From contig CAVZWW010000003.1 in the NCBI GenBank assembly GCA_963779225.1, forward strand, positions 2,666,001 through 2,730,000: a DNA stretch of 64,000 nucleotides, written 5' to 3'. This DNA comes from CAVPCZ01 sp963779225. GTDB lineage: Bacteria; Bacteroidota; Ignavibacteria; UBA10030; UBA6906. The notes beneath the pieces are model-generated. The model was given only the letters and a program-made list of their open reading frames with translations, did no database searches and was not told where the DNA came from. Positions 54,595 to 62,727 of this stretch are shown here, piece after piece (within the stretch, counting starts at the first letter, position 1; each line of letters starts with the position of its first letter). The position numbers and the translations under genes were made by a program.

Positions 54595-54782
54595 CTACTT
54601 GATTATCCGCATACCCACCCCTATATTGCCGCCGTAGAGTTGGCTCTTTGTGTCATAGGAATCATGTACGTCTGTGTACTTCCCATGGTTGGTGGGATAA
54701 TCTGCCACTGCCAGATCCTCGAAGAGCCCGGCGAAGGTGGCAGTTGAATTTCCCTTGAAAGCATTTTGAAATACTCTGCTTC
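54595..54782 (-). pseudogene. C-terminal fragment of an outer-membrane beta-barrel protein
   Basis: Minus-strand frame reading FQNAFKGNSTATFAGLF, YDTKSQLYGGNIGVG and ending MRIIK with a stop at 54597-54595. Alternating residues and a final strand are typical of an outer-membrane barrel C terminus. There is no start codon; the frame is closed by a stop just upstream. It lies back to back with an N-terminal fragment of an outer-membrane protein on the + strand. Confidence 0.45.
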
Positions 54783-54795
54783 ACGAGGCTGGTTT

Positions 54796-55173
54796 ATGAA
54801 AACAAAGACCGTTGTTGTCTTCTTGATCCTCTTGGCTATTCCGCTTAAAGCACAAGACAGACAGTTCTGGGATCAGGCGGTTGGCGGAAGAACAGCTTTG
54901 CTGGGAGGCATTGCCGTGGCCGGCGTGGGAGATTACAGCGCCACTTTCTATAACCCGGGCGCCTTAAGTTTCTTAAGTAAGAAGAGCATGAGTGTAAATT
55001 TCAACATGTATGGTGTAAAGGATTTCTCATTCAATAATGGCGGGGGACCAGGCATTGATTCCCGATACACAAGAGTTTCTTTATACCCTGCCTCTTTAGC
55101 CGGTGTCCCTCTTCAAAACTCCATCCTGGCCAAAACGTCATCGTGGACCATCCGATCAGGGGCGGTTTCATGA
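54796..55173 (+). pseudogene. N-terminal fragment of an outer-membrane transport-type protein
   Basis: Starts at ATG 54796 with a signal peptide (MKTKTVVVFLILLAIPLKAQ). WDQAVGGRTALLGGIAVAGV and DYSATFYNPGALSFLSKKSM follow, the pattern of FadL/OmpP1- and PorV-like proteins in this phylum. Similarity ends near residue 110 and a stop follows. The remaining 300 or so residues are missing, with a transposase gene 150 bases downstream. Confidence 0.65.
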
Positions 55174-55320
55174 ACCGAAAATGGATTGGAGGAGGTATTG
55201 TTTGATGGGGAAGGGTCGGGTGAGCGGGTATTTTGGCGAAGGGCAGTGTGTTTCCTAAGCTGGAAATGGATCTCCCCGATCCAGGAGGGCATCATTCGTA
55301 AAATGGATTCTTGCTGCTTC

Positions 55321-56334
55321 TTACGCGGCGTTTCGGAAATAGAAATGATGCAGTCCGTTCGCCATAGCCACACATCCGATCTCACCGACGGCTTGGACTT
55401 CTCTCGGCTCAGGTGAGTCTTTGTTCAGCCCCAAGTGAGTCCGTTGATTATGGTAGTAGTGAAAGTATCGTTTGAGAGAGTCCCGTAAATGGCTTTCATT
55501 TACGATGATCAAGTGATCAAGGCATTCCCTCCGGATGCTCCCAATGAGTCTCTCGCAATATCCATTTTGCCAAGGAGACCTGTATGCCGTCAGGATTGGG
55601 TCCATGCCAAGTGCGGCAACAGTCTCGGTGAATAATTCGCCGAACTTCGCATCTCGGTCCCGTATGAGGAACCGCGGTGGTTCCGCATCTGAGAAGGCGT
55701 TTCGCAACTGTTGAGCGGACCACTGAGCAGTAGGGTGGGTAGTTATGTTGAAATGAATGACTCGGCGTCTATTGTGTGAGAGGAAGACGAGCACATAGAG
55801 CAACTTGAAGGTGATGGTAGGCACAACGAAGAAGTCAACGGAGCCGATCTGCGTGGAGTGGTTCTTCAAGAATGTTTTCCATCGCTGCTTGCTTGTCTTC
55901 GGGGCCTTGTTTGGCATGTGCCGCACAACTGTGGACTCTGAGATATCAATGCCCAGCTTCAACAGCTCACCGTGTATCCGCGGAGCCCCCCAGAGTGGGT
56001 TGTCGTGTGCCATCTGCTTGATGAGATCGATCTGGTCTTGAGGAATCTTCGGCCTGCCTCCTGCTGGGCGGCTCTTCCATTTCCAGTACAACCTGAAGCT
56101 CTGCCTGTGCCACCGTATGACGGTCTCGGGTTTGGCAATGAGAAGAGCTTCCCTCCAGGCATCGTATAGATCGGTGAGGAAGCCCATGAAGAATCTGTCT
56201 GCAGGCCTAATCTTTGGCCTGGGTGACGAGCGTCCAACGATCTCCAGTTGTTTTCTGAGAAACAGGACTTCGAGGTGGAGTTGGGTGCGGGATTTGAACA
56301 GCGAAAGAAGAAACGAGAAGGCAGATCTGAGCAT
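55321..56334 (-). CDS. Integrase-core (rve) transposase, IS copy 2
   Basis: Same family as 36318-37331. Start MLRSAFSFLLSLFKSRTQL at 56334 matches copy 1; the frame to 56370 is an extension. The catalytic core is intact: GSVDFFVVPTITFKLLYVLV, FLIRDRDAKFGE, PWQNGYCERLIGSIRRECLD. The 12-bp inverted repeat lies 34 bases upstream. The element abuts a truncated ion-channel gene on one side and a truncated outer-membrane protein gene on the other. Confidence 0.85.
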   Translation of the reverse strand: MLRSAFSFLLSLFKSRTQLHLEVLFLRKQLEIVGRSSPRPKIRPADRFFMGFLTDLYDAWREALLIAKPETVIRWHRQSFRLYWKWKSRPAGGRPKIPQDQIDLIKQMAHDNPLWGAPRIHGELLKLGIDISESTVVRHMPNKAPKTSKQRWKTFLKNHSTQIGSVDFFVVPTITFKLLYVLVFLSHNRRRVIHFNITTHPTAQWSAQQLRNAFSDAEPPRFLIRDRDAKFGELFTETVAALGMDPILTAYRSPWQNGYCERLIGSIRRECLDHLIIVNESHLRDSLKRYFHYYHNQRTHLGLNKDSPEPREVQAVGEIGCVAMANGLHHFYFRNAA

Positions 56335-56367
56335 TTGGGCGGGTGTCCGGTTGATTGGTCGACAATA

Positions 56368-56402
56368 CAAAGTAGCGAAAGTGGTTTGGATTCGCTACTT
56401 TG
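56368..56402. repeat. 12-bp perfect inverted repeat upstream of transposase copy 2
   Basis: CAAAGTAGCGAA (56368-56379) and TTCGCTACTTTG (56391-56402), identical to the structure at 37365-37399. Confidence 0.75.
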
Positions 56403-56424
56403 GACACGGACGGAGTTTTGAATA

Positions 56425-57143
56425 AGTACAATGGACAACTGCTCCGAACGCTCGACTGGGCCATCCGCTACCTCTTCGCGGCAGAAATACTGCTCAAGAT
56501 CATTGCTCATGGAAAGCAACCATGGGAGTTCTTCCGGAATTCTTGGAACGTCTTTGATTTCATCATCGTCTTAGTCTGCCTCCTTCCGCTGAACTCTCAT
56601 TTCGTCGCCGTCCTTCGGCTTGCGCGTATCCTGCGCGTTCTTCGCCTGGTGACCGTCCTTCCGCGACTGCAGGTGTTGGTGGGCGCCCTTCTCCGGAGCA
56701 TTCCCTCTATGGGATATGTTGGCATGCTCCTCTTCATCCACTTCTACATCTATGCCGTTATCGGGACGTTCGTTTTTGGCGCGAACGACCCGGGGCACTT
56801 CGAAACCCTTGGGATATCGATTCTCACATTGTTCCAGGTCGTCACCTTGGAGGGTTGGGTGGAAATCATGAAAAGCCAGATGACGACTTCACCTGGCTAT
56901 GGACCGCCTCTCTACTTCATCTCCTTCATAGTCGTTGGTGGGATGATCATCCTGAACCTGTTCATTGGTGTGATCATGAACAGCATGCAGGAAAGTACTG
57001 CGGAAATTGAGGCCCGCCGATTCGCGAAAGCGGGGACGCAAACCTCTGCAGGACTGACCAATGACGACTTCGTGCATATTGAAAGACAGCTGGCCGACCT
57101 CCAGAAACAGATCGCTGTGATGAGACACAGGATAGGGGCATAA
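56425..57143 (+). pseudogene. Voltage-gated sodium-channel-like protein, 5' truncated by an IS
   Basis: Bacterial NaChBac-type channel lacking S1. S2 is LDWAIRYLFAAEILLKII, S3 WNVFDFIIVLVCLL, and S4 LRLARILRVLRLVTVLPR with four arginines at every third place. The pore has FQVVTLEGWVEIM, close to the TLESWAS selectivity filter of NaChBac, and S6 is GMIILNLFIGVIMNSM. A helical C terminus follows. The frame continues into the IS end, where a TTG at 56400 could start it, but the first 30-40 residues of a normal channel are missing. Confidence 0.8.
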
Positions 57144-57247
57144 TGTTACGCGAGTCCGGCGAAGCCAGACTCATCGTCCATGGTAATGTGTTCACCGCTC
57201 TTGTTTGAACAATTGCCGGGGGGCATCTTGAAGCACATCTGCAAGTG

Positions 57248-57313
57248 AGGAGTCGATCCTGTTTGGCTTGTGTTTCGAAAGATCGACGCCGCCTCAACTC
57301 ATTTCGGGGGTCG
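57248..57313. repeat. Dispersed repeat, copy 1 of about 65 bp
   Basis: GGAGTCGATCCTGT, TTTCGAAAGATCGA and CCTCAACTCATTTCGG in order, matching 62662-62727 with roughly 80 percent identity by eye. Confidence 0.6.
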
Positions 57314-57491
57314 CCAGTTCGTCGGCATGTATTTCGAATCTTTGAGTGTAACCAGCATTCTGACACTTTCTCTTGATAGCATTAACATCGTCTCTCTTGG
57401 GGAAATTTCTGTATCCTTCAAGGATGTTGTCTGCTAATAATTCTGCCAAGTTTGCGCCAAAGTATTGAGTAATGCCCTTGTCTCTTCGCAT
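57294..57491 (-). pseudogene. 65-residue fragment, possibly start of a DNA alkylation repair protein
   Basis: Begins MRRDKGITQYFGANLAELLA and ends YTQRFEIHADELATPEMS. The pattern resembles the N terminus of HEAT-repeat DNA alkylation repair proteins, but only weakly and from memory. It stops inside the dispersed repeat, which suggests truncation. Confidence 0.35.
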
Positions 57492-57564
57492 CTTAGCAAA
57501 TCCTTTTAGTCTAGTAACGCATGACGCCTAAGTTCCGCCGCACCACCAACGGCGAGCACAATTG

Positions 57565-57588
57565 TGCCTCGTCAAAACTCCGTCCGCC
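57565..57588 (+). repeat. CGTCAAAACTCCGTCCG repeat, copy 1
   Basis: 24 bp (GTGCCT + CGTCAAAACTCCGTCCG + C) shared exactly with 62515-62538. The core TCAAAACTCCGTCCG also forms the outer edge of transposase copy 2 (reverse strand, near 56405-56420) and, with one change, of copy 1. Confidence 0.7.
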
Positions 57589-57684
57589 CAATAGCGATTA
57601 CAAACTGAAATCGGTATCGGTTTTCGGGGGTCATTACCCTCACAGCAGACCCAAATCATCCGACTTCTCCTCGCGTTCTTCCCC

Positions 57685-57791
57685 GACAATTTGAGAAGCA
57701 TCATTCGCCTCGTTGCAGCAAAACCTCCCGACGTGAGCCGATAGGAATAGAGGCCACTCGGCAAGTCAGACGCGTTGAATTCAACGTACAT
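57685..57791 (-). pseudogene. Remnant of a T9SS C-terminal tail
   Basis: Reads MYVEFNASDLPSGLYSYRLT and GGFAATRRMMLLK, the end of a T9SS sorting domain. No stop follows the final lysine and nothing upstream matches, so both ends are broken. Confidence 0.65.
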
Positions 57792-57883
57792 CTTTCACCT
57801 TGATTCACACTTGCCAAGATTACCAAATGCTCCCACCGTCAGCTTGATGTGCTGGTGAGGCAGCGACAACATTCAAGTAGTTC

Positions 57884-58090
57884 CTATTTCTCTCTCTTCT
57901 CATCGAGAAGTTTGTTCAGTCGTAAAAGCGATATCGATGTGACTATGATCCCTACAATCAAAGACCCCAGTATTCCAAGATCTTGATGCATCCAGGATAT
58001 TCTGTCAAGAATCATCCAGAGACTCCTGAATATGAACACAGAGGCAAGAACAAGAAGAAACTCATAACCAGCAATCTTCAGTAATCTCAT
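57884..58090 (-). CDS. Small membrane protein of unknown function
   Basis: 68 residues with two membrane segments (FLLVLASVFIFRSLWMIL and LGILGSLIVGIIVTSISLL) and a charged C terminus. A clear ribosome-binding site, AAGGTGA, lies 5 bases before the ATG. Family not recognised. It is preceded by an attC-like site, so it may be the body of a gene cassette. Confidence 0.55.
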   Translation of the reverse strand: MRLLKIAGYEFLLVLASVFIFRSLWMILDRISWMHQDLGILGSLIVGIIVTSISLLRLNKLLDEKREK

Positions 58091-58125
58091 GATTCACCTT
58101 TCCGATAGCGTCACTACAGATCACT

Positions 58126-58247
58126 GCCTAACGTGCCAGCGTTCACTTGGGCAACGCAACAGTTCTGATTGTTCAATGCTACCGAGTTCTGCATCGGAAT
58201 GCTCCGAGGCGAATGCTTGCTCCGTCAAGTTGAGCCTAATGTTCGGC
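58126..58247 (-). repeat. attC-like site between the small membrane protein and the methyltransferase fragment
   Basis: On the minus strand, GCCGAAC (58247-58241) and GTTAGGC (58132-58126) are near-complementary end boxes 122 bp apart. The inner part is partly self-complementary. GTTAGGC fits the integron core GTTRRRY and is preceded by AC, as at the other site. Confidence 0.45.
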
Positions 58248-58265
58248 GGGCGACCATCAATATAT

Positions 58266-58523
58266 CTAGGGAATGAGCCGCCTTGTGCCATGAACGTATT
58301 CCAGATACTCATTCCCAAATGCCTCAGCGAGCGCTCGCTCTTCAATCCTGATTCGGCAGGCGAACACTCCGACAATAGGAATCGCGACTAATAGCACTAC
58401 AATCCAGTTGGATAATGAGATTGCGATACCCAGGAACGAAAGAACTGGCCCGGAATAGGCCGGATGGCGCACAATTCGGTAGAGCCCGGTTTTCGCCAGT
58501 CGATGATGGTCCTGGATCGCCAC
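58266..58523 (-). pseudogene. Isoprenylcysteine carboxyl methyltransferase-like protein, N-terminally truncated
   Basis: Contains the C-terminal ICMT/PEMT core: HHRLAKTGLYRIVRHPAYSG, a membrane segment, then RIRIEERALAEAFGNEYLEY. Full proteins have about 100 more residues at the N terminus, which are absent. It could be translated from ATG 58523 as an 85-residue fragment, but the SAM-binding site would be incomplete. Confidence 0.7.
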
Positions 58524-58561
58524 GTATGAGCGTTCCGAGGCTCATGGTTGCCGGGTCCCCC

Positions 58562-58627
58562 GCCTAACGTCTGAAATCAGCCGCAAAGTGGCCATGTCCG
58601 CGCGGGCACTTTTTCGGCTGAATGTCA
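58562..58627 (-). repeat. attC-like site after the DCC-family gene
   Basis: GTTAGGC (58568-58562 on the minus strand) beside a long imperfect hairpin: TCAGCCG and AAAGTG pair with CACTTT and CGGCTGA (58578-58591 with 58607-58621). It begins at the stop codon of the gene at 58625. The second end box is poor. Confidence 0.45.
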
Positions 58628-59065
58628 TTGCTCGCTTGCGCCCTCCGTGAATAGAAAGCGCTCTGTTATCTCAGCCGCGGGCATCATACACGTTGTTGTT
58701 CTTCCAAACCACTTGTACCTGTACCTTGCTATCACACTGTAGGCTGCATCCCGTAGCCACTGCGGAACCGCAATCAACATGTACGTGACAGGCCAGAAAC
58801 CATCCAACTGCTTGGCGACGAGCAAAGCAGCTGTTGAGCGTGTGTATGCCTTGCCTTCTTCGATCAGGATGAAAGTGTCTAATTCAATGGACGGAAGATG
58901 GAGCTGTCTCAAGAGTCGTTGGCCGACCGGAAATTGGAGCGGTGCGAACTTGAAATATCCGCGGCGGTCATGGCGAATGATGAAGCTCACGGAGTTGCTA
59001 CACAGATGGCAGACACCGTCGAATAGAACAATCGCGGTGTTCCCGGAATTCTTCACTTCACTCAT
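58625..59065 (-). CDS. DCC-family thiol-disulfide oxidoreductase (DUF393)
   Basis: 146 residues. The family motif FDGVCHLCSNSVSFIIRHD at residues 15-33 holds the C-x-x-C pair in a thioredoxin-like fold, and FAPLQFPVGQRLL and TRSTAALLVAKQL follow. The real role of these proteins is poorly known. A GTTAGCT sequence about 30 bases upstream (59094-59100) is one base from an integron core site. Confidence 0.85.
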   Translation of the reverse strand: MSEVKNSGNTAIVLFDGVCHLCSNSVSFIIRHDRRGYFKFAPLQFPVGQRLLRQLHLPSIELDTFILIEEGKAYTRSTAALLVAKQLDGFWPVTYMLIAVPQWLRDAAYSVIARYRYKWFGRTTTCMMPAAEITERFLFTEGASEQ

Positions 59066-59222
59066 TTCTTGTTCAGGATTGAACAGCAGTACAAGCTAAC
59101 ATATGTTATGATGTGCGATTTGTGAAACTGGATCAGAAAGCGCACCACGGGCTTCGGCCTTTTCGGAGCGTGAGTTGGTTGGAACCGAATTGCTCCCGGC
59201 GTCGATTAATTTCGAACAGGTT

Positions 59223-59531
59223 CTATCCCGCCTCGAGGTTTGTTTTAAGCAACTGTCCCACCTCGGCGGTGGGCAGGTGATGCCAGTGGTGCCCCAGCAG
59301 ATTCTGCATGGGGTCAGCGGTCAACGCCTGCGCGGCTTGTGTCGTCGAAACCTGCCGGACCAGGACCCGACTATACAGCGCGGCCAGGTTCACATCCGAC
59401 TCCGGGAAGTTCTCGGCGACGCGTTTCAGTGCCGCGCGTTCAACCTCGCTCTTGCCGCCGTCGGCGAACGCGGCCATCAAGGAGAGCGTGAGGATGGATT
59501 CCTTTTCGATTTGTGTAAGCGGTTCGGTCAT
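59223..59531 (-). pseudogene. TerB/DUF533-like fragment
   Basis: Starts TEPLTQIEKESILTLSLMAA and continues FADGGKSEVERAALKRVAEN, like the N-terminal half of TerB-type helical domains. The ending after ALTADPMQ (NLLGHHWHHLPTAEVGQ) departs from the family, suggesting a frameshift or truncation. Confidence 0.5.
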
Positions 59532-59646
59532 AACGGTAGCCGTTTCGATAGCTGGACTCAGGTTGTATTGGCCCGGCGAACGACAACTTCATCCGCGCGG
59601 CGGCCACTTCCTGCGTAGCGCACTCAGTTTCATGGTCGCTGCAGCG

Positions 59647-60669
59647 CTAATGCAACCGCCCCATGATGCCTTCAGCGAGGTTGCGGAAGACAGCTCCGGC
59701 GTTATTCATTTCGGGCGGGACCTGGACAAACGTATATTCGCCGGGACGGCTTTCGTCGGGTAACAATTCCCACGTAAAAATGTAGACACGGGGATTGTTG
59801 AGATCGACATCCAGCTCGCCGAAGCGAATGTCAGAGAGCATCAGCCTGCTGTCAACTTGGTGGACCGTGTACCATCCCTGCGAGAACCACATAAGAACTT
59901 CCTGCGCTCGACTTCCGCGCGCCGAAGCGAGCAGGCTATCATGACGCGAGACGAACTCGAACGTGAGACCGTCGTGCTCATCAAGCAACGAATGATAACC
60001 GACCCAGTACCCGTCTTCTACTTCACCCATGATGCGCCAGAGCACGGTGTTGAATATCGTCGGCGCGGTCATGTAGCGGTCGACGGTGATGCCCTGCTTG
60101 GCGAAAGCTTCCTCGGCTACCGAGTTGATATGCATCTTGAATCCAAGCGTCGCTACTAGATAGATCGCACAAAACGTCAGTGCGATGCCATTGAGGAGCC
60201 GGCGCTTGATGTTCGCGCGGCGTAGGAAAAGCGCAGTGATCACCGCAACCAACAACGGAACGGTGAATATCGGATCGACAATTGAAATCGAGTTGAAGCC
60301 GACCGGATAATTGCTGAATGGTTGCAGCAATTGCGTTCCATAGACCGTGAAGGCATCGACCCAGATCGCAGCCTGCAACGCAATCAGCATGAAGACCAGC
60401 CACTGTTTGAACTGCGTTCGATCTCGATAGAGTCGATGCATCAACCAAGCCAGAAGCGGCGCGGCGACGAGGTTGATCAGGATCGAATGCGAATACCCGC
60501 GATGCCAGGTGAGCTTGGTGACTTCGTCGAAAAGCGGGTTGGCGAGAACGTCGAGGTCGGCGAGCGTTCCGAACAAACCGCCCCAAAGAATGGCCCGATT
60601 ACCGAGCTGCCGGCCGAGGCATACCTCACCCATCGCGCAACCGATAGTGACTTGCGTTATGGAGTCCAT
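59647..60669 (-). CDS. Membrane-bound metal-dependent hydrolase (YdjM/DUF457 family)
   Basis: 340 residues. It has the conserved MDSITQVTIGCAMGE start and the metal-site motif TWHRGYSHSIL near residue 56, with an aspartate-rich LADLDVLANPLFDE before it. Four to five membrane helices follow (PLLAWLMH, WLVFMLIALQAAIWVDAF, IFTVPLLVAVITALFL), then a soluble C-terminal domain of about 130 residues. Family members are linked to stress but the substrate is unknown. Confidence 0.85.
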   Translation of the reverse strand: MDSITQVTIGCAMGEVCLGRQLGNRAILWGGLFGTLADLDVLANPLFDEVTKLTWHRGYSHSILINLVAAPLLAWLMHRLYRDRTQFKQWLVFMLIALQAAIWVDAFTVYGTQLLQPFSNYPVGFNSISIVDPIFTVPLLVAVITALFLRRANIKRRLLNGIALTFCAIYLVATLGFKMHINSVAEEAFAKQGITVDRYMTAPTIFNTVLWRIMGEVEDGYWVGYHSLLDEHDGLTFEFVSRHDSLLASARGSRAQEVLMWFSQGWYTVHQVDSRLMLSDIRFGELDVDLNNPRVYIFTWELLPDESRPGEYTFVQVPPEMNNAGAVFRNLAEGIMGRLH

Positions 60670-60788
60670 AGCTTACCACACATAGCTAGACCGGGATTTC
60701 CCAGATATGATATTTGAAAGCACACGTTGTTCCTTTCGACATCACAATACTACAGTAGTCTCTTCGAACCATCACTAATGGGGAGGAT

Positions 60789-61037
60789 TCAATCCCGTCT
60801 GTTATCAATGTTCGTGCGGGTGACATCTCCGCCCGGTGCTCTCTTGAATTTATGTTTCATAGGCGTAAGCAAGTTTCTGGCCCAGGCAAACTCAGCAGCG
60901 AGAATCGCGAGTCCGATCGGAATGACGATGATAGCAGGCCCCGGCAAGACTATCATGGCCACACCGATGGCCAGCACTGTGAAGCCGACCACCGCCACGA
61001 TCAATCGCCTCAATTGCTGGAGCGTTTTCAAGAGCAT
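60789..61037 (-). CDS. PGPGW-family transmembrane protein
   Basis: 82 residues with two close membrane segments. VGFTVLAIGVAMIVLPGPAI and IVIPIGLAILAAEFAWARN form the recognisable PGPGW-type core. Role unknown. Confidence 0.75.
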   Translation of the reverse strand: MLLKTLQQLRRLIVAVVGFTVLAIGVAMIVLPGPAIIVIPIGLAILAAEFAWARNLLTPMKHKFKRAPGGDVTRTNIDNRRD

Positions 61038-61212
61038 TACTGTCTTTGCCTTCCAATCAAATGGAACATGCGAGAGGGTTCGCCGTCTTCAGGAGCACGT
61101 CTTCATACGCCATATAGAGATAGACAAGTTAAGTACCAAAGCAAATGACACCCATACACTTCTGCTCTGCGGGTGCTACTCCGATGCAACCGTAACAAAG
61201 TGCAGTGAGGAT

Positions 61213-62373
61213 TCAGGATTCTGCCAATAGCGACTGCCCCCATCTTCTGTGGCCGGGCGTGATTCTTCCCTCGCCGCCGAGTGCAGCCTGGATCGAGATG
61301 AACTCGCCAATATTCTCCATGGTAAGGAGGCCGATTAGTGATCCGTGATGTAGAACAGGGATCGTCCGACATGTGCTGGTGCCCAGCGTCGAAAGGGCGG
61401 TTTCGAGCATGTCGGAGGAATCGACCCGACAGAAGTCCGCTCGCATGACATCTTCCACGGGGGTCTCGCGTTCCGTCCGGCCGAGTGCCACAAGCAGATC
61501 CTTTCTCGTCAGTACTCCCCGAAGCTGTCCCTCGGACACGACAGGAAAATCCTGTTGCGCCCCTGCGATGAGCAGGTCCATCGCCCGTGAAAGCGGGTCA
61601 TTTGCGTTGAGGATCTTGAAATCCGTCATCATCGCTTGTCGCACAGGTATCCCTCCGAGAGAGGAACGCATTTGTACCATGCCCGACTCCTGGGACGCCC
61701 CGATCCAGATGAAGAGTGCGACGAAAATCAGCATAGGGTTGGTGAAGAGTCCCACAGCCCCGAACAGCAGGGCAAAAGCCTGCCCTGTTCCTGCGGCGAT
61801 CTGTGTGGCCCTCGTGTATTCCATGCGGTATGCGAGGAGGGCCCTGAGCACTCGCCCTCCATCCATGGGGAACGCCGGGATCAGATTGAAGAGCACCAGA
61901 AAGACATTGGCAATCATGAGCCGTTCCAGGAAGGATCCCCCGGCGACGGTCAATTCTTCAAGGGGCTGAAACGCATTGGTGAACGCCAGCCAGAGAAACA
62001 CGACGGCAGCGATAACAACATTGACCGCCGGACCGGCCAGCGCGACCCAGAGCTCCTGACGCGGCTCCTCCGGAAGTCGCTCCAGCCGGGCCACACCTCC
62101 GATTGGAAATAGAATGATATCGCGCGTTTTGATATTATACCGCTTTGCAGCAAGTGCGTGGCCAAGCTCATGCAGCAACACACACGCAAACAGCGCCAGC
62201 GTAAACAGCACCCCCGCCAGCGCGTTGTTGATGCCTTGGCCCAGCGTAAGGTGACTTACGATGACCCAGGCGATAATAAGAAGAAAGGTGGCATGGATAT
62301 ACACGCCGATCCCGGAAATGGTGGCAATTTTCCATGACCATTTCATGCGCTCTGGCTGTTGACTGGTGTTCAT
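61213..62373 (-). CDS. Site-2 protease family zinc metalloprotease with CBS domains
   Basis: A 386-residue intramembrane protease. The zinc site HELGHALAAKRY lies near residue 65 and the NLIPAFPMDGGRVLRALL motif near 165, both within the membrane part. Two C-terminal CBS domains follow (MTDFKILNANDPLSRAMDLL, MRADFCRVDSSDMLETALST). The start at 62373 gives MNTSQQPERMKWSWK; the frame to 62451 is an unlikely extension. CBS-type S2Ps are thought to respond to adenine nucleotides and release membrane-held regulators. Confidence 0.93.
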   Translation of the reverse strand: MNTSQQPERMKWSWKIATISGIGVYIHATFLLIIAWVIVSHLTLGQGINNALAGVLFTLALFACVLLHELGHALAAKRYNIKTRDIILFPIGGVARLERLPEEPRQELWVALAGPAVNVVIAAVVFLWLAFTNAFQPLEELTVAGGSFLERLMIANVFLVLFNLIPAFPMDGGRVLRALLAYRMEYTRATQIAAGTGQAFALLFGAVGLFTNPMLIFVALFIWIGASQESGMVQMRSSLGGIPVRQAMMTDFKILNANDPLSRAMDLLIAGAQQDFPVVSEGQLRGVLTRKDLLVALGRTERETPVEDVMRADFCRVDSSDMLETALSTLGTSTCRTIPVLHHGSLIGLLTMENIGEFISIQAALGGEGRITPGHRRWGQSLLAES

Positions 62374-62714
62374 TATCCGTTCGTTCCTTCGGGTAGGCGA
62401 TTCACAAGACGCACACTTTGAGAGCTGATCGTGGCATTTCGAGGGAGGCACTCGTTCAGCTCCTCAAAAATAACATCCGCTGTCCGTGCGAAGTTCCGAT
62501 CTGAGCTGTACACGTGCCTCGTCAAAACTCCGTCCGCTCATGATATGTCGAGTTCAAGCCAAAACCGATGCCTGTGCTCGATGGTATTGACTTAACAATC
62601 TCAGATTCCTTCTGCTGAAGAATGATCCTTATCAGCAGTTTCTTTCTGGATTAAAAGGGCAGCGGAGTCGATCCTGTCCAGTTTATATTTCGAGAGATCG
62701 ATAACGCCCTCAAC
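62374..62714. other. 341-base gap with dispersed repeats
   Basis: No gene seen. Contains the CGTCAAAACTCCGTCCG repeat (62515-62538) and the 65-bp repeat (62662-62727), both also present near 57.3-57.6 kb but in the opposite order. Confidence 0.6.
62515..62538 (+). repeat. CGTCAAAACTCCGTCCG repeat, copy 2
   Basis: Exact 24-bp match to 57565-57588. Confidence 0.7.
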
Positions 62715-62727
62715 TCATTTCGGAGTC
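62662..62727. repeat. Dispersed repeat, copy 2 of about 65 bp
   Basis: Partner of 57248-57313. It overlaps the 3' end of the redoxin-like lipoprotein gene. Confidence 0.6.
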
